From Actinoallomurus spadix (GTDB lineage Bacteria; Actinomycetota; Actinomycetes; Streptosporangiales; Streptosporangiaceae): a stretch of DNA of 64,000 bases. The translations under genes were made by a program, and so were the position numbers. Positions 8,995 to 17,099 of this stretch are shown here, piece after piece. Within the stretch, counting starts at the first letter, position 1. Every line of letters starts with the position of its first letter. The stretch lies in contig NZ_JAMXMX010000008.1 of assembly GCF_024055725.1 (NCBI RefSeq), positions 124,001-188,000 of the forward strand, written 5' to 3'. The notes beneath the pieces are model-generated. The model was given only the letters and a program-made list of their open reading frames with translations. It had not been told where the DNA came from and ran no database searches.

Positions 8995-9857
8995 GCCGCT
9001 CTCCGCACCGAGCGCGGCCGTCGCCGGATCATCCCGGCAGCGAGCGCGATCAGGTGACAGGCGATGAGGACGAGGACGACGGTGCCGCCGGAGGCCAGCC
9101 GCAGCCCGTGGTGGATGGAGGCGTCGTAGCTGACGGCGAGTCCGGCCCAGCCGGCGAGGGCGCCGATGACGGCGGCGATCGGAACGATGAGCGCGAGCCG
9201 GTCCGACACCACGCGGGCCGCGGCGGCGGGCACGATGAGCAGCGCGATGACCAGGACGGTTCCGACGGCGCGTACGGAGGCGACGACGACCAGGGCGACG
9301 ATCGTGTTGGTAGCAAGGTCGAGCAGACCGATCCGGTATCCGCTCGCCCGGGCGCCCTCCGGGTCGAACGACCGGGCGAGCAACGGCCGTCGCAGGATCA
9401 CCATCGTGGCGATGACCAGGGCGGTCACGGCGAGGGTCTGGGTCAGCTGGGCGGGGGTGACCGTGAGGATCCGGCCGAACAGGAACGCCGTCAGGTCCGC
9501 CGTGTAGCCGGATTCCCGGGAGACGAGAACGACGCCGACGGCGAAGAAGGTGGTCAGCAGGACCGCGAGTGCGGCGTCTTCGGTGACGGCGCGGTGGCGG
9601 GTGAGCAGGGTCAGCAGCACCGCGGTCGCGGCGCCGGCGATGAGCGCGCCCCAGAAGATGCCCCCTTCGCCGCTCAGCAGGTAGCCGATGACGACGCCGG
9701 GGAAGACGGTGTGGGTGAGGGCGTCGGTCATGAAGGCCAGGCGGCGCAGGAGGATGAGCACGCCGACAGTGCCGGCCAGTGCCCCGAGGATCGCCAGTTC
9801 GGCGAGCGCCCGGGCCATGAAGGGGAACCGGAAGGGTTCGATGAGGATCTGGTTCAT
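8991..9857 (-). CDS. Metal ABC transporter permease (ZnuB/MntB family), first copy
   Basis: A 288-residue ABC-3 family permease with about eight transmembrane helices. The N-terminus MNQILIEPFRFPFMARALAE and the contact segment FMTDALTHTVFPGVVIGYLL are characteristic. It starts 10 bp after the ATPase gene and overlaps the next permease by ATGA. It should form the membrane channel with one of the downstream permeases, powered by the ATPase at 9867. Substrate is Zn2+ or Mn2+ by family; the Zur-type box upstream of the operon favours Zn2+. Confidence 0.9.
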   Translation of the reverse strand: MNQILIEPFRFPFMARALAELAILGALAGTVGVLILLRRLAFMTDALTHTVFPGVVIGYLLSGEGGIFWGALIAGAATAVLLTLLTRHRAVTEDAALAVLLTTFFAVGVVLVSRESGYTADLTAFLFGRILTVTPAQLTQTLAVTALVIATMVILRRPLLARSFDPEGARASGYRIGLLDLATNTIVALVVVASVRAVGTVLVIALLIVPAAAARVVSDRLALIVPIAAVIGALAGWAGLAVSYDASIHHGLRLASGGTVVLVLIACHLIALAAGMIRRRPRSVRRAA

Positions 9858-9866
9858 GGCGCGGCC

Positions 9867-10646
9867 TCAGGAGTGAGCGACGATGACGCGGTCGCCGCGC
9901 AGTTCGAGGGCGTGTCCACCGTAGGTGGCGCGCAGCCGGTGGGGAGTGAGGGTCGCGTTCGTGGGGCCGAAGCCGTACTGGCGTCGGTTGAGCAGGCAGA
10001 CCTCCTCACAGGCCAGGTGGGCCAGCGTCAGGTCGTGGGTGGAGACCACCACCGCGGCGCCGTCCTGCTTCAACCGGGCGATGGCGTCCAGCAGGGCCTG
10101 TTCGCTGACCGCGTCGACGCCGTTGAACGGCTCGTCGAGCAACAGCAGCCGAGGCTCGGCGGCGATGGCGCGGGCCAGCAGCACGCGCTGGCGCTGCCCG
10201 CCCGACAAGGTGCCGAACCGGTGGCGGGCGCGGTCGGCTAGGCCGACTTGCTCCAGGGCGCGGCGGGCGGCCTCCTTGTCGGTGGCCTTCGCCCGGCGCA
10301 GCCACCCGATGCGCCGGTAGCGGCCCATCAGCACGACCTGCCCGACCGAGATCGGGAACTCCGGGTCGAGGGTGTCGGCCTGGGGGACGTAGGCGACGTC
10401 GCGCCGCGCCGCGGCCGGAGGCCGGCCGAGGACGGTGATCCGTCCTCCGGCGAGCGGGACCAGGCCGAGAATCGCCTTGATGAGGGTGGACTTGCCGGCG
10501 CCGTTCGGGCCGATCAGGGCGACGGCCTCGCCGGGTGCGACCATGCCGTCGATGTTCTCCAGCGCGACGGCGGGCCCGTAGGCGACGCTGACCTCGTCCA
10601 GGTCCAGCGCCGGGGGCGGGACCTGCGGATCGGTGGCGGTGTTCAC
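9867..10646 (-). CDS. Metal ABC transporter ATP-binding protein
   Basis: A 259-residue cytoplasmic ATPase of the ZnuC/MntA/TroB group. The Walker A motif is GPNGAGKST, the Q-loop lies in VAYVPQADTLD, the signature is LSGGQRQRVLLARA, Walker B is LLLLDEPFNGVD and the switch His is in VVVSTHDLTLAH. The PFNGVD form of Walker B is typical of the Zn/Mn family. It sits between the binding-protein gene, 2 bp upstream, and the first permease. It energises import through the permeases. Confidence 0.93.
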   Translation of the reverse strand: MNTATDPQVPPPALDLDEVSVAYGPAVALENIDGMVAPGEAVALIGPNGAGKSTLIKAILGLVPLAGGRITVLGRPPAAARRDVAYVPQADTLDPEFPISVGQVVLMGRYRRIGWLRRAKATDKEAARRALEQVGLADRARHRFGTLSGGQRQRVLLARAIAAEPRLLLLDEPFNGVDAVSEQALLDAIARLKQDGAAVVVSTHDLTLAHLACEEVCLLNRRQYGFGPTNATLTPHRLRATYGGHALELRGDRVIVAHS

Positions 10647-10648
10647 GC

Positions 10649-11599
10649 TCAGCCCTTCAGCGCGGTGACGATGGTGGTGGTGTTGTGCCGTTCCAGGTCG
10701 AGGTAGGTGGCTCCGGCCGAGCCGGCGGGCCCGAGCGTGTCGCCGTACAGGGAGTCCTCGCCGGCCTCGACCTTCACCCCGGCCTGCTTCCCGATCGCCT
10801 CGGCGGTCTTGGGCGGCAGTGAGGACTCGGAGAAGATCGCCTTGACCCCGGTCGACTTGATCTTGGAGATCAGGGAGCTGAGCTGCTTGCCGGACAGTTC
10901 CGCGGAGGTGTCGAAGCTGGGGATGATCGAGCCGACGAACGTCAGGTGGTAGCGGTCGATGTAGTAGCCGAACGCGTCATGGTTGGTGACCAGCTTGCGC
11001 TGATCGGCCGGGATCGTGTTGATCTGGCCGGCGATCCAGGAGTCCAGCTGGTCAAGCTTGGTGGTGTAGGAGGTGAGGTTCGCCTCGTAGGCCGCCTTGT
11101 CGGCGGAGTCCTTGCCCTCGAACGCCGTCGCGATGTTGCGGCTCATGATCTCGGCGTTCTTCGGGTTGTGCCAGATGTGGGGGTCACCGGCGGCCTCCTC
11201 GTCGGATCCGTTGCCCTTGCGGACGGCCACGCCCTTGCTCGCGTCGACCAGCGTGCCGTGGAAGCCCGCGGACTTGATCGTCTGGTCCAGCCACCTCTCC
11301 AGGCCGACGCCGTTCTCCAGGACCACGTCGGCCTGCGCGATGGCCTGGACGTCGGCGGGTGAAGGTTCGTAGTCGTGCGGGTCGACGTTGGGTTTGAGGA
11401 GCTGGGTGATCTTGACCTTGTCGCCGCCGACGTTGCGGGCGAAGTCGGCGACCTGGGTGGTCGTGGCGACCACGTTCAGCTTCTCGCCGCCGCTCGCCGA
11501 GGCGCCGGCGTCTTTCGCGGAACTCGAACCGCAGGCCGCGGCGGCGAGCAGGCAACCCGCGACGACGGGGACGGCCGGCCGGGGGAATCGGGTGCGCAA
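10649..11599 (-). CDS. Zn/Mn ABC transporter substrate-binding lipoprotein
   Basis: A 316-residue cluster A-I solute-binding protein. The lipoprotein signal peptide MRTRFPRPAVPVVAGCLLAA ends in a lipobox with the lipidated Cys at about 23. Probable metal ligands are His in VDPHDYEPSP, His in GDPHIWHNP, His in VTNHDAFGYY and Asp in EDSLYGDTLGP, the His3-Asp set of Zn/Mn-binding ZnuA/TroA proteins. It lacks the long His-rich loop of some ZnuA proteins. The start is TTG at 11599 with GAGGAG upstream. The promoter overlaps a Zur-like box. It is the first gene of the uptake operon. Confidence 0.92.
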   Translation of the reverse strand: MRTRFPRPAVPVVAGCLLAAAACGSSSAKDAGASASGGEKLNVVATTTQVADFARNVGGDKVKITQLLKPNVDPHDYEPSPADVQAIAQADVVLENGVGLERWLDQTIKSAGFHGTLVDASKGVAVRKGNGSDEEAAGDPHIWHNPKNAEIMSRNIATAFEGKDSADKAAYEANLTSYTTKLDQLDSWIAGQINTIPADQRKLVTNHDAFGYYIDRYHLTFVGSIIPSFDTSAELSGKQLSSLISKIKSTGVKAIFSESSLPPKTAEAIGKQAGVKVEAGEDSLYGDTLGPAGSAGATYLDLERHNTTTIVTALKG

Positions 11600-11627
11600 C
11601 GTATCTCCTCGAGGGATGCCATGCTAA

Positions 11628-11642
11628 TGAAAACCGGTCCCA
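11628..11642 (-). promoter_or_regulatory. Possible second, weak Fur/Zur-type half site
   Basis: TGAAAACCGGTCCCA (plus strand) shares the left half TGAAAAC with the box before the CooC operon, but its right half is poor. It overlaps the likely -10/+1 region of the metal ABC operon. Confidence 0.3.
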
Positions 11643-11692
11643 TGTTCGCCATAACGGTAATGGTTGTCAATATCGGCAGATGTCCGTACGCT
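11642..11692. promoter_or_regulatory. Divergent promoters of the metal ABC operon and fur1 with Zur-like box
   Basis: On the minus strand TTGACA (11670-11665) and GAACAT (11647-11642) are 17 nt apart and face the binding-protein gene. On the plus strand TTGTCA (11664-11669) and TACGCT (11687-11692) are also 17 nt apart, with the fur1 ATG 6 nt further on, suggesting a leaderless transcript. The 15-bp box TGACAACCATTACCG (minus strand, 11655-11669) covers both -35 regions, so one bound Fur-family dimer could repress both directions. Confidence 0.65.
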
Positions 11693-11698
11693 CAGCGC

Positions 11699-12178
11699 AT
11701 GCGCTCCCACCTCGCCACCGTCGGCCGTTCCGGCGGTGGAGGCGTCGATGAGCCGTCCGCACGGCTCCGCGCCGCAGGCCTGTCCCCGACCCGGCGCAGA
11801 CGTCAGGTGCTGGAAGCGCTCGATGGACGGCGGCGCCCGATCGGCGCGCACGAGCTCTACGTCGAACTCGCCGGACGGGGACATTCCGTCGGGATGTCGA
11901 CGGTCTACCGCACCCTGGCCGCGCTCGCCGACGCCGGGCTCCTGCACGTCTTCATCCACGACGGTGAGACCCGGTACCGGCCGTGCGCTCCCGGCCGTCA
12001 CTACCACTTGGTGTGCCGCCGTTGCGGTGACGTCCAGGAGCACCCGGCCGCCGACGACGGCGCCTGGCTGGACGCCATCGCGGCCGAGGTCGACTTCGAA
12101 CCCGACTCGCGCCAGGCGGAGGTGTACGGCGTCTGCGGCTCGTGCCTGCGAACCGGACCCGACGGACTCGGAGGTTGA
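11699..12178 (+). CDS. Fur-family metalloregulator 1
   Basis: A 159-residue Fur-superfamily repressor. The N-terminal winged helix contains LSPTRRRRQVLEALDG and the recognition region VGMSTVYRTLAALADAGLLH. The C-terminal dimerisation domain carries the metal-site stretch GRHYHLVCRRCGD and a second pair CGSC near the end, a structural Zn(Cys)4 pattern. The start ATG lies 6 nt after a good -10, so it is probably leaderless, and the upstream Zur-like box suggests autoregulation. A second Fur paralog follows 19 bp later. Zn (Zur) or Mn (Mur) specificity cannot be decided from sequence. Confidence 0.88.
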   Translation: MRSHLATVGRSGGGGVDEPSARLRAAGLSPTRRRRQVLEALDGRRRPIGAHELYVELAGRGHSVGMSTVYRTLAALADAGLLHVFIHDGETRYRPCAPGRHYHLVCRRCGDVQEHPAADDGAWLDAIAAEVDFEPDSRQAEVYGVCGSCLRTGPDGLGG

Positions 12179-12197
12179 TACGGTCGAGAGGCGACCG

Positions 12198-12683
12198 ATG
12201 ACCAGACCCCGACCGGCCGGAGCACCGACCATGACCTCGCACTCGCCCTCCCGACCTGAGCAGCGGCCCGCCGCCACCGGCCGGGGGACACGTGTGCGGG
12301 GCACACGGCAGGCAGAGGCGTTGAGCCACGTCCTGGCGGACCTGCCGGGATTCAGTAGCGCTCAGGACATCCACGCCGAGTTGCGCCGCCGGGGCGAGCG
12401 CATCGGGCTGACCACGGTCTACCGTCATCTCCAGGTCCTCAGCGAGGACGGCGCCGTCGACACCCTCCGCGACGAGACCGGCGAGACGCTCTACCGCCGC
12501 TGCGAGACCAGCGCCCACCATCATCACGTCACCTGCCGATCGTGCGGGCGCAGTGTCGAGGTCGAAGGACGCGCGGTCGAGCGCTGGGCCGAACGCGTCG
12601 CGACCGAGGCCGGCTTCGCTGACGTTGACCACACCGTGGAGATCTTCGGCCTGTGCCCCGACTGTGCGGGCGAGCGCCGCTGA
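12198..12683 (+). CDS. Fur-family metalloregulator 2, Zur-like
   Basis: A 161-residue Fur-superfamily protein. The DNA-binding helices lie in FSSAQDIHAELRRRGERIGL and TTVYRHLQVLSEDGAVDTL. The effector domain has the His cluster CETSAHHHHVTCRSCGRSVE and a second Cys pair CPDCAGE. The ETLYRRCETSAHHHH pattern is typical of actinobacterial Zur. I start it at ATG 12198, preceded by GAGAGG; an alternative ATG lies at 12231. The gene follows fur1 on the same transcript and is the better candidate for the regulator that reads the 15-bp boxes in this region. Confidence 0.88.
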   Translation: MTRPRPAGAPTMTSHSPSRPEQRPAATGRGTRVRGTRQAEALSHVLADLPGFSSAQDIHAELRRRGERIGLTTVYRHLQVLSEDGAVDTLRDETGETLYRRCETSAHHHHVTCRSCGRSVEVEGRAVERWAERVATEAGFADVDHTVEIFGLCPDCAGERR

Positions 12684-12777
12684 CCCCCTTCCCGTGGTTG
12701 CGCGGTGATGGAAGTGCCGTCGCGCCCACCTCGCCTTCCGGGGGCGTGCGGTGGCGTAGGCGTTACCGGAAAGCCAC

Positions 12778-12792
12778 TGAAAACGGTTTTCG
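12778..12792 (+). promoter_or_regulatory. Zur-type box before the CooC-like operon
   Basis: TGAAAACGGTTTTCG contains the perfect inverted repeat GAAAAC-G-GTTTTC. It closely matches the Streptomyces Zur consensus TGAAAATGATTTTCA as I remember it. It lies in the 225-bp gap between the Zur-like gene and the CooC-like gene, about 117 bp before the latter's start. Confidence 0.65.
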
Positions 12793-12908
12793 ATTCCGAT
12801 AAGCTCTCCAGGTGCGCCAGCGCGCTGCGTCAGTGATGTCGATGTAACATTCAGTGCGCATATGTTCACTCATTGTCACTCTAGCTGGCATGAGCACGAG
12901 AGGGATTC

Positions 12909-13886
12909 ATGAAAATCGCGTTCGTCGGTAAGGGCGGAAGCGGAAAGACGACGCTGTCATCGCTGTTCGTCCGGTATCTGGCGGCTTCCGGTGCTCCGGT
13001 GGTGGCCGTCGACGCCGATATCAACCAGCATCTGGGGGTGGCGCTCGGGCTGGAGGAGCTCGATGCCGCCGCGATCCCGGCGATGGGGGAACGCCTGCCC
13101 GAGATCAAGGAATACCTGCGTGGGACCAATCCGCGGATCTCCTCCGCCGCGGCGATGGTCAAGACCACCCCGCCCGGCTACGGCTCCCGGCTCCTGCGCA
13201 TCGGTGGTGACGATCCGATCCACGCAGGTCTGACGGTGGAGGCGTCCGGGGCCCGGCTCATGGTCACCGGCCCGTTCACCGACGACGATCTCGGCGTGGC
13301 GTGCTACCACTCCAAGACCGGCGCGGTCGAGCTTTACCTCAACCATCTGGTGGACGGGCCCGCGGAGTACGTCGTCGTCGACTGCACGGCCGGGGCCGAA
13401 TCATTCGCGTCCGGCATGTTCACCCGGTTCGACCTGACGTTCCTGGTCGCCGAGCCAACTCGTAAGGGGGTGAGCGTCTACCGGCAGTGGACCGACTACG
13501 CCGCCGACTACGACGTGGCCCTCAAGGTCATCGGCAACAAGGTCGATGGCCCCGAGGACGTCGCCTTCCTGCGTGAGCAGGTCGGTGACGCGTTGCTCGG
13601 CTGCGTGGGGGACTCCAGGGCGGTTCGCGCGATGGAGCAGGGCCGGCCCTTCACGCTGACCGACCTCGCCGGCCCCGACCGACGGATGCTCGCCGCCATG
13701 CGAGAGGTGGTCGACGCCCGCCCGAAGGACTGGCCGAAGTTCACTCGCCAGGCGATCGAGTTCCATCTCAAGAACGCCGATGCCTGGGCGAATTCGGCGA
13801 CCGGCGAGGATCTGAAGGCTCAGATCGACCCGGGATTCGTCCTCGGCCCCGAGGCCATGACGGCGGCGCTGTCGGCCGTCCGGTAA
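12909..13886 (+). CDS. CooC-like P-loop ATPase
   Basis: A 325-residue SIMIBI-class ATPase of the CooC/MinD family. The deviant Walker A is IAFVGKGGSGKTTLSSLF at residues 3-20, with the second signature Lys. VVAVDADINQHLGVALG, VVVDCTAGAESFASG and KVIGNKVDG are the other nucleotide-binding motifs. CooC proteins help insert nickel into CO dehydrogenase, but no such enzyme is visible here. The gene follows a Zur-like box and precedes a permease, a TIGR03943 protein and a His-rich peptide, so a zinc-related role such as ATP-dependent metal transfer is more likely (inference). Confidence 0.8.
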   Translation: MKIAFVGKGGSGKTTLSSLFVRYLAASGAPVVAVDADINQHLGVALGLEELDAAAIPAMGERLPEIKEYLRGTNPRISSAAAMVKTTPPGYGSRLLRIGGDDPIHAGLTVEASGARLMVTGPFTDDDLGVACYHSKTGAVELYLNHLVDGPAEYVVVDCTAGAESFASGMFTRFDLTFLVAEPTRKGVSVYRQWTDYAADYDVALKVIGNKVDGPEDVAFLREQVGDALLGCVGDSRAVRAMEQGRPFTLTDLAGPDRRMLAAMREVVDARPKDWPKFTRQAIEFHLKNADAWANSATGEDLKAQIDPGFVLGPEAMTAALSAVR

Positions 13887-13916
13887 CGGCGGGCACAGGG
13901 CCGGAGGTCTGGCACG

Positions 13917-14960
13917 ATGCCGAGTGCGCCCAGGTGGCGGGCCGTCGAGGCGGCGTGGGAGGAGGACGCGGAACTCCCGCCCGCTGAGTGGGGACGACGA
14001 CCACCGATGGCCGCAGGGCCCCGCGCGCTGCTCGGTGTCGTCGCGGTGGCCGGTGTGCTGGCGGCGGGCAGAGTGCTGGCCGCCCCGCACCTGCGCGAGG
14101 CCAGGGTGCAGGGGTGGGCGACCGTCTTCGTGGCGATCTGTGTGCAGGCGTTGCCGTTCCTGGCCTTCGGCGCCACCGTCTCCGCCGCGATCTCGACGTT
14201 GGTGCCCGAGGCGTTCTGGCGGCGAGCGTTGCCGCGTCGCGCTCTCCTCGCGGTGCCGGTCGCCGGCGCGGTCGGCGCCGTACTGCCGGGATGCGAGTGC
14301 GCCTCGGTCCCGGTCGCGGGCGGTTTGATGGCCCGTGGCATCACGCCCGCCGCCGCGCTGGCCTTCCTGCTGTCGTCCCCGGCCATCAACCCCGTGGTGC
14401 TCGTGGCCACGGCCGTGGCCTTCCGCGGGCATCCGGAGATGGTCGCCGCCCGCTTTGCGGCGTCCTTGCTGGTCTCGGTGGCGGCCGGGTGGCTGTGGCT
14501 GCGGTTCGGCCGCACCGAATGGCTGCGGATCCCCTCCCGCCCGCGCGCCGCCCATGGGGCGCGGTGGCCGGGATTCGCGGCGGCGCTGCGGCACGACCTG
14601 CTGCACACCGGCGGTCTGCTGGTCGTCGGCGCGGCGATCGCGGCGACGCTCAACGTCACGGTGCCACCGGCCTGGACCGTGGCCGTGGCAGGCGTCCCGT
14701 GGCTGTCGGTCGCCGTGCTCGCGGCACTGGCCGTGGTGATGTCGATCTGCTCGGAGGCCGACGCGTTCGTCGCCACGAGCCTGACCCAGTTCTCCGCAAC
14801 GGCCAAGCTGGCCTTCCTCGTCGTCGGCCCGATGGTGGACCTCAAACTCATCGCGTTGCAGGCCGGCACCTTCGGACCGCGCTTCGCGGCCCGGTTCATC
14901 CCTATGACCTTCGCCCTGGCGATCGTCGCGAGCGCCCTCATCGGCCGGGTGCTGTTGTGA
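13917..14960 (+). CDS. Permease of the UPF0718 (DUF318/ArsP-like) family
   Basis: A 347-residue membrane protein with about eight hydrophobic helices. It carries the family motif GAVLPGCECASVPVAGGLM at about residues 120-140, with the paired Cys of GCEC that is strongly conserved. The other half has VMSICSEADAFVATSL, another family signature. Related proteins move arsenicals or have unknown cargo. It is usually paired with a TIGR03943 (DUF1980) protein, as here, where the next gene overlaps it as GTGA. In this Zur-linked setting metal or metal-complex transport is the likely function (inference). Confidence 0.85.
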   Translation: MPSAPRWRAVEAAWEEDAELPPAEWGRRPPMAAGPRALLGVVAVAGVLAAGRVLAAPHLREARVQGWATVFVAICVQALPFLAFGATVSAAISTLVPEAFWRRALPRRALLAVPVAGAVGAVLPGCECASVPVAGGLMARGITPAAALAFLLSSPAINPVVLVATAVAFRGHPEMVAARFAASLLVSVAAGWLWLRFGRTEWLRIPSRPRAAHGARWPGFAAALRHDLLHTGGLLVVGAAIAATLNVTVPPAWTVAVAGVPWLSVAVLAALAVVMSICSEADAFVATSLTQFSATAKLAFLVVGPMVDLKLIALQAGTFGPRFAARFIPMTFALAIVASALIGRVLL

Positions 14961-15679
14961 GAAAGGCCGCCCAGAACGTCGTCCTACTGGCGGCCGGCGG
15001 GACACTGCTGTGGATCACCCTGGCTGGCCGCGAGTATCTCAACTACGTCCGCCCCGGCTTCCGGATCCCGCTGATCGCCACCGGAGCCGTCCTGTGCGCG
15101 CTCGGCGGACTCGGCATCGCCACCACCTGGCGCCGTACCGCCACCGCGACCTCCGACAGGCGGGTCGACGAGCACGACCACGATCACGGGCCACGAGCCA
15201 CCTGGCTGCTCTTTCTCCCGCCACTGGTGATCGCCGTGATCGCGCCGTCGGGCCTGGGCTCCTTCACCGCCGAACGCGCCGTCGACCAGGCCCCACGACC
15301 GCAAGCCGGATCTGCCCTGGCAGCGTTGTCCGCCGACGGCCCTGCGCGGATCTCGCTGACCGAGTTCACCGCCCGTGCGTTCCAGGCCAAGGCCGGTCAC
15401 GACACCCTGACCGGGCGCCAGGTCATCCTGACCGGATTCGCTCGCCCGGCCGGCCGGAACCGGTGGATGCTGATCCGCCTGCGCATGACCTGCTGTGCGG
15501 CCGACGCCGTCCCGATGCGGGTCGTTATCAAGGGCACGCCCGTACCGCCCACCGGCACGTGGGTACGGGTCTCCGGCACATGGTCGCCGCTCTGGGCGAG
15601 CATCGACGACATCGCCTTTCCTCAGCTCACGGCCACCGTCCTGGAGCGCATCGCCCGACCCGCCGACCCCTACGAATGA
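14957..15679 (+). CDS. TIGR03943 (DUF1980) family membrane-anchored protein
   Basis: A 240-residue protein. Two N-terminal helices (VVLLAAGGTLLWITLAG; IPLIATGAVLCALGGLGIA) are followed by a cytosolic or periplasmic linker containing HDHDHG, a third hydrophobic helix and a soluble C-terminal domain with GRQVILTGFA and LIRLRMTCCAADAVPM. The MTCCAAD motif and the pairing with the UPF0718 permease define the family. The GTG start overlaps the permease stop. The His/Asp cluster and Cys pair could bind metal. Biochemical function is not established as far as I know. Confidence 0.85.
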   Translation: MRKAAQNVVLLAAGGTLLWITLAGREYLNYVRPGFRIPLIATGAVLCALGGLGIATTWRRTATATSDRRVDEHDHDHGPRATWLLFLPPLVIAVIAPSGLGSFTAERAVDQAPRPQAGSALAALSADGPARISLTEFTARAFQAKAGHDTLTGRQVILTGFARPAGRNRWMLIRLRMTCCAADAVPMRVVIKGTPVPPTGTWVRVSGTWSPLWASIDDIAFPQLTATVLERIARPADPYE

Positions 15680-15777
15680 CGCGGTGCTCCCCGCGTGCCG
15701 TACGGGCGCCCGCGCAGGCGGCACTCTTGACCGGGGTCGCCACCGGGGAAGGAGCAGACCGAGGGGGGTATCCACTG

Positions 15778-15951
15778 ATGACAGCCATGACAGAGCACCG
15801 ACAGCACACCGGCCATGTCCAGCATGATGACCATCCGCATCGGCATGGTGAGGGCCGCGGCCATGTGAGCGTGCCGCACGGCAATCACGTCGACTATGTC
15901 CATGATGGATGTCGGCATGCCGCCCACGGAGATCATTGGGACGAGCACTGA
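15778..15951 (+). CDS. Small His-rich protein, probable zinc-binding peptide
   Basis: A 57-residue protein with 14 His and many Asp/Glu residues, for example HDDHPHRHGEGRGHVSVPHG, HVDYVHDG and the C-terminal HGDHWDEH. The pattern HGxHVDYxHDGxxHxxHGDHxDEH recurs in a family of small bacterial proteins sometimes labelled zinc transporter permease, although it has no membrane segment. GAGGGG lies 9 nt before the ATG. It is 98 bp after the TIGR03943 gene and closes the Zur-linked operon. Zinc buffering or handover to the CooC-like ATPase or permease is plausible (inference). Confidence 0.7.
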   Translation: MTAMTEHRQHTGHVQHDDHPHRHGEGRGHVSVPHGNHVDYVHDGCRHAAHGDHWDEH

Positions 15952-16005
15952 ACATCGGGCATCGCTAGCCCGTCTGTCCCCAGCTGCGCCGATTTCCGGC
16001 AGAGT

Positions 16006-17046
16006 ATGGGAATGCGGGTGGGGGTGTTCTTGCTGGCGGCGCGGTTCCCCGGTCAGAGCGACGGTGAGGTGCTGACCGCCACGGTCGAGGCGGCGGTCGC
16101 TGCCGAGCGGGCCGGGTTCGACGACGTGTGGTTCGCCGAGCATCACTTCATGTCGTACGGCATCTGCCCGTCGGCGGTCACGCTCGCGTCCTATGTCCTA
16201 GGCCATACGGAACGGATCACGGTGGGGACGGCGGTGAGCGTGCTGTCCACCGCCCACCCGGTCGCACTCGCCGAGCAGACCGCGCTGTTGGACCAGGTGT
16301 CCGGAGGGCGGTTCCGGCTCGGTGTCGGGCGGGGCGGCCCGTGGGTGGACCTGGAGGTGTTCGGGACCGGACTCGCGCGGTACGAGTCCGGTTTCGCCGA
16401 AAGTCTCGACCTGCTGCTCGCCGGACTGACCCGTCCCCGGCTCTCGGCGGCCGGGCCGACCTTCGCCTTCCGAGAGATCCCAATGGTGCCGCGCCCGCGC
16501 ACTCGCCCGCCGGTCGTGGTCGCTTGCACCTCGGACGCCACCGCCGCGCTGGCCGCCGAACGCGGCCTGCCGATGCTGCTCGGCATGCACGTCGACGACG
16601 AGGGCAGGCGGCGGATGGTCGACGCGTACACCGCTGCGGCCGGGAACGCCCAGGCGGAGCATGTGGCCGCCGTCATGGCCTACGTCGCCGACACCCGGGC
16701 CGAGGCCCAGGAGCTGCTGCGTGCGGAGCTGCCACGCTGGCTGCGGCCGGGGCTGGCCGGGTACGTGCCGGTCGACGACCGGCCCTACACCCCGCGCGAC
16801 GCGGACGCGTACGCCGATCTGCTGTGCCGAATCCACCCGGTCGGCACCGCCGAAGACTGCGTGGAGACCATGGCGGCGACGGCCGAGCGCACCGGCGTCC
16901 GCCACCTGATCCTCATGGTGGAGGGCGCCGGATCCCCGCGCCGGACCCGGGAGAACATCGCCCGGCTCGGCGCCGAGGTCCTCCCTCACCTCCGCGCCCG
17001 TTTCAGGGACGGAGACCGCGAACCAGGATCCGAACTTCTCAATTGA
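16006..17046 (+). CDS. LLM-class flavin-dependent oxidoreductase
   Basis: A 346-residue bacterial luciferase-like TIM-barrel protein. It begins MRVGVFLLAARFPGQSDGEV, with FDDVWFAEHHFMSYGICPSA, TVGTAVSVLSTAHPVALAEQ and the flavin-contact stretch LDQVSGGRFRLGVGRGGPWV. Such enzymes use FMNH2 or F420 to oxidise or reduce small molecules. The gene is 54 bp after the His-rich gene on the same strand. No partner flavin reductase is visible. Its role in the metal region, if any, cannot be told. ATG 16012 is an alternative start. Confidence 0.88.
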   Translation: MGMRVGVFLLAARFPGQSDGEVLTATVEAAVAAERAGFDDVWFAEHHFMSYGICPSAVTLASYVLGHTERITVGTAVSVLSTAHPVALAEQTALLDQVSGGRFRLGVGRGGPWVDLEVFGTGLARYESGFAESLDLLLAGLTRPRLSAAGPTFAFREIPMVPRPRTRPPVVVACTSDATAALAAERGLPMLLGMHVDDEGRRRMVDAYTAAAGNAQAEHVAAVMAYVADTRAEAQELLRAELPRWLRPGLAGYVPVDDRPYTPRDADAYADLLCRIHPVGTAEDCVETMAATAERTGVRHLILMVEGAGSPRRTRENIARLGAEVLPHLRARFRDGDREPGSELLN

Positions 17047-17099
17047 CCCGAGAGTCCTAGCTGAATGGATCGACGGCCGTATGGACGGGTGGGATCAAT

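Noticed and set aside
13401-15005. 534-residue minus-strand open frame across the CooC and permease genes
   Set aside because: Arg/Gly/His-rich low-complexity shadow of well-supported plus-strand genes.
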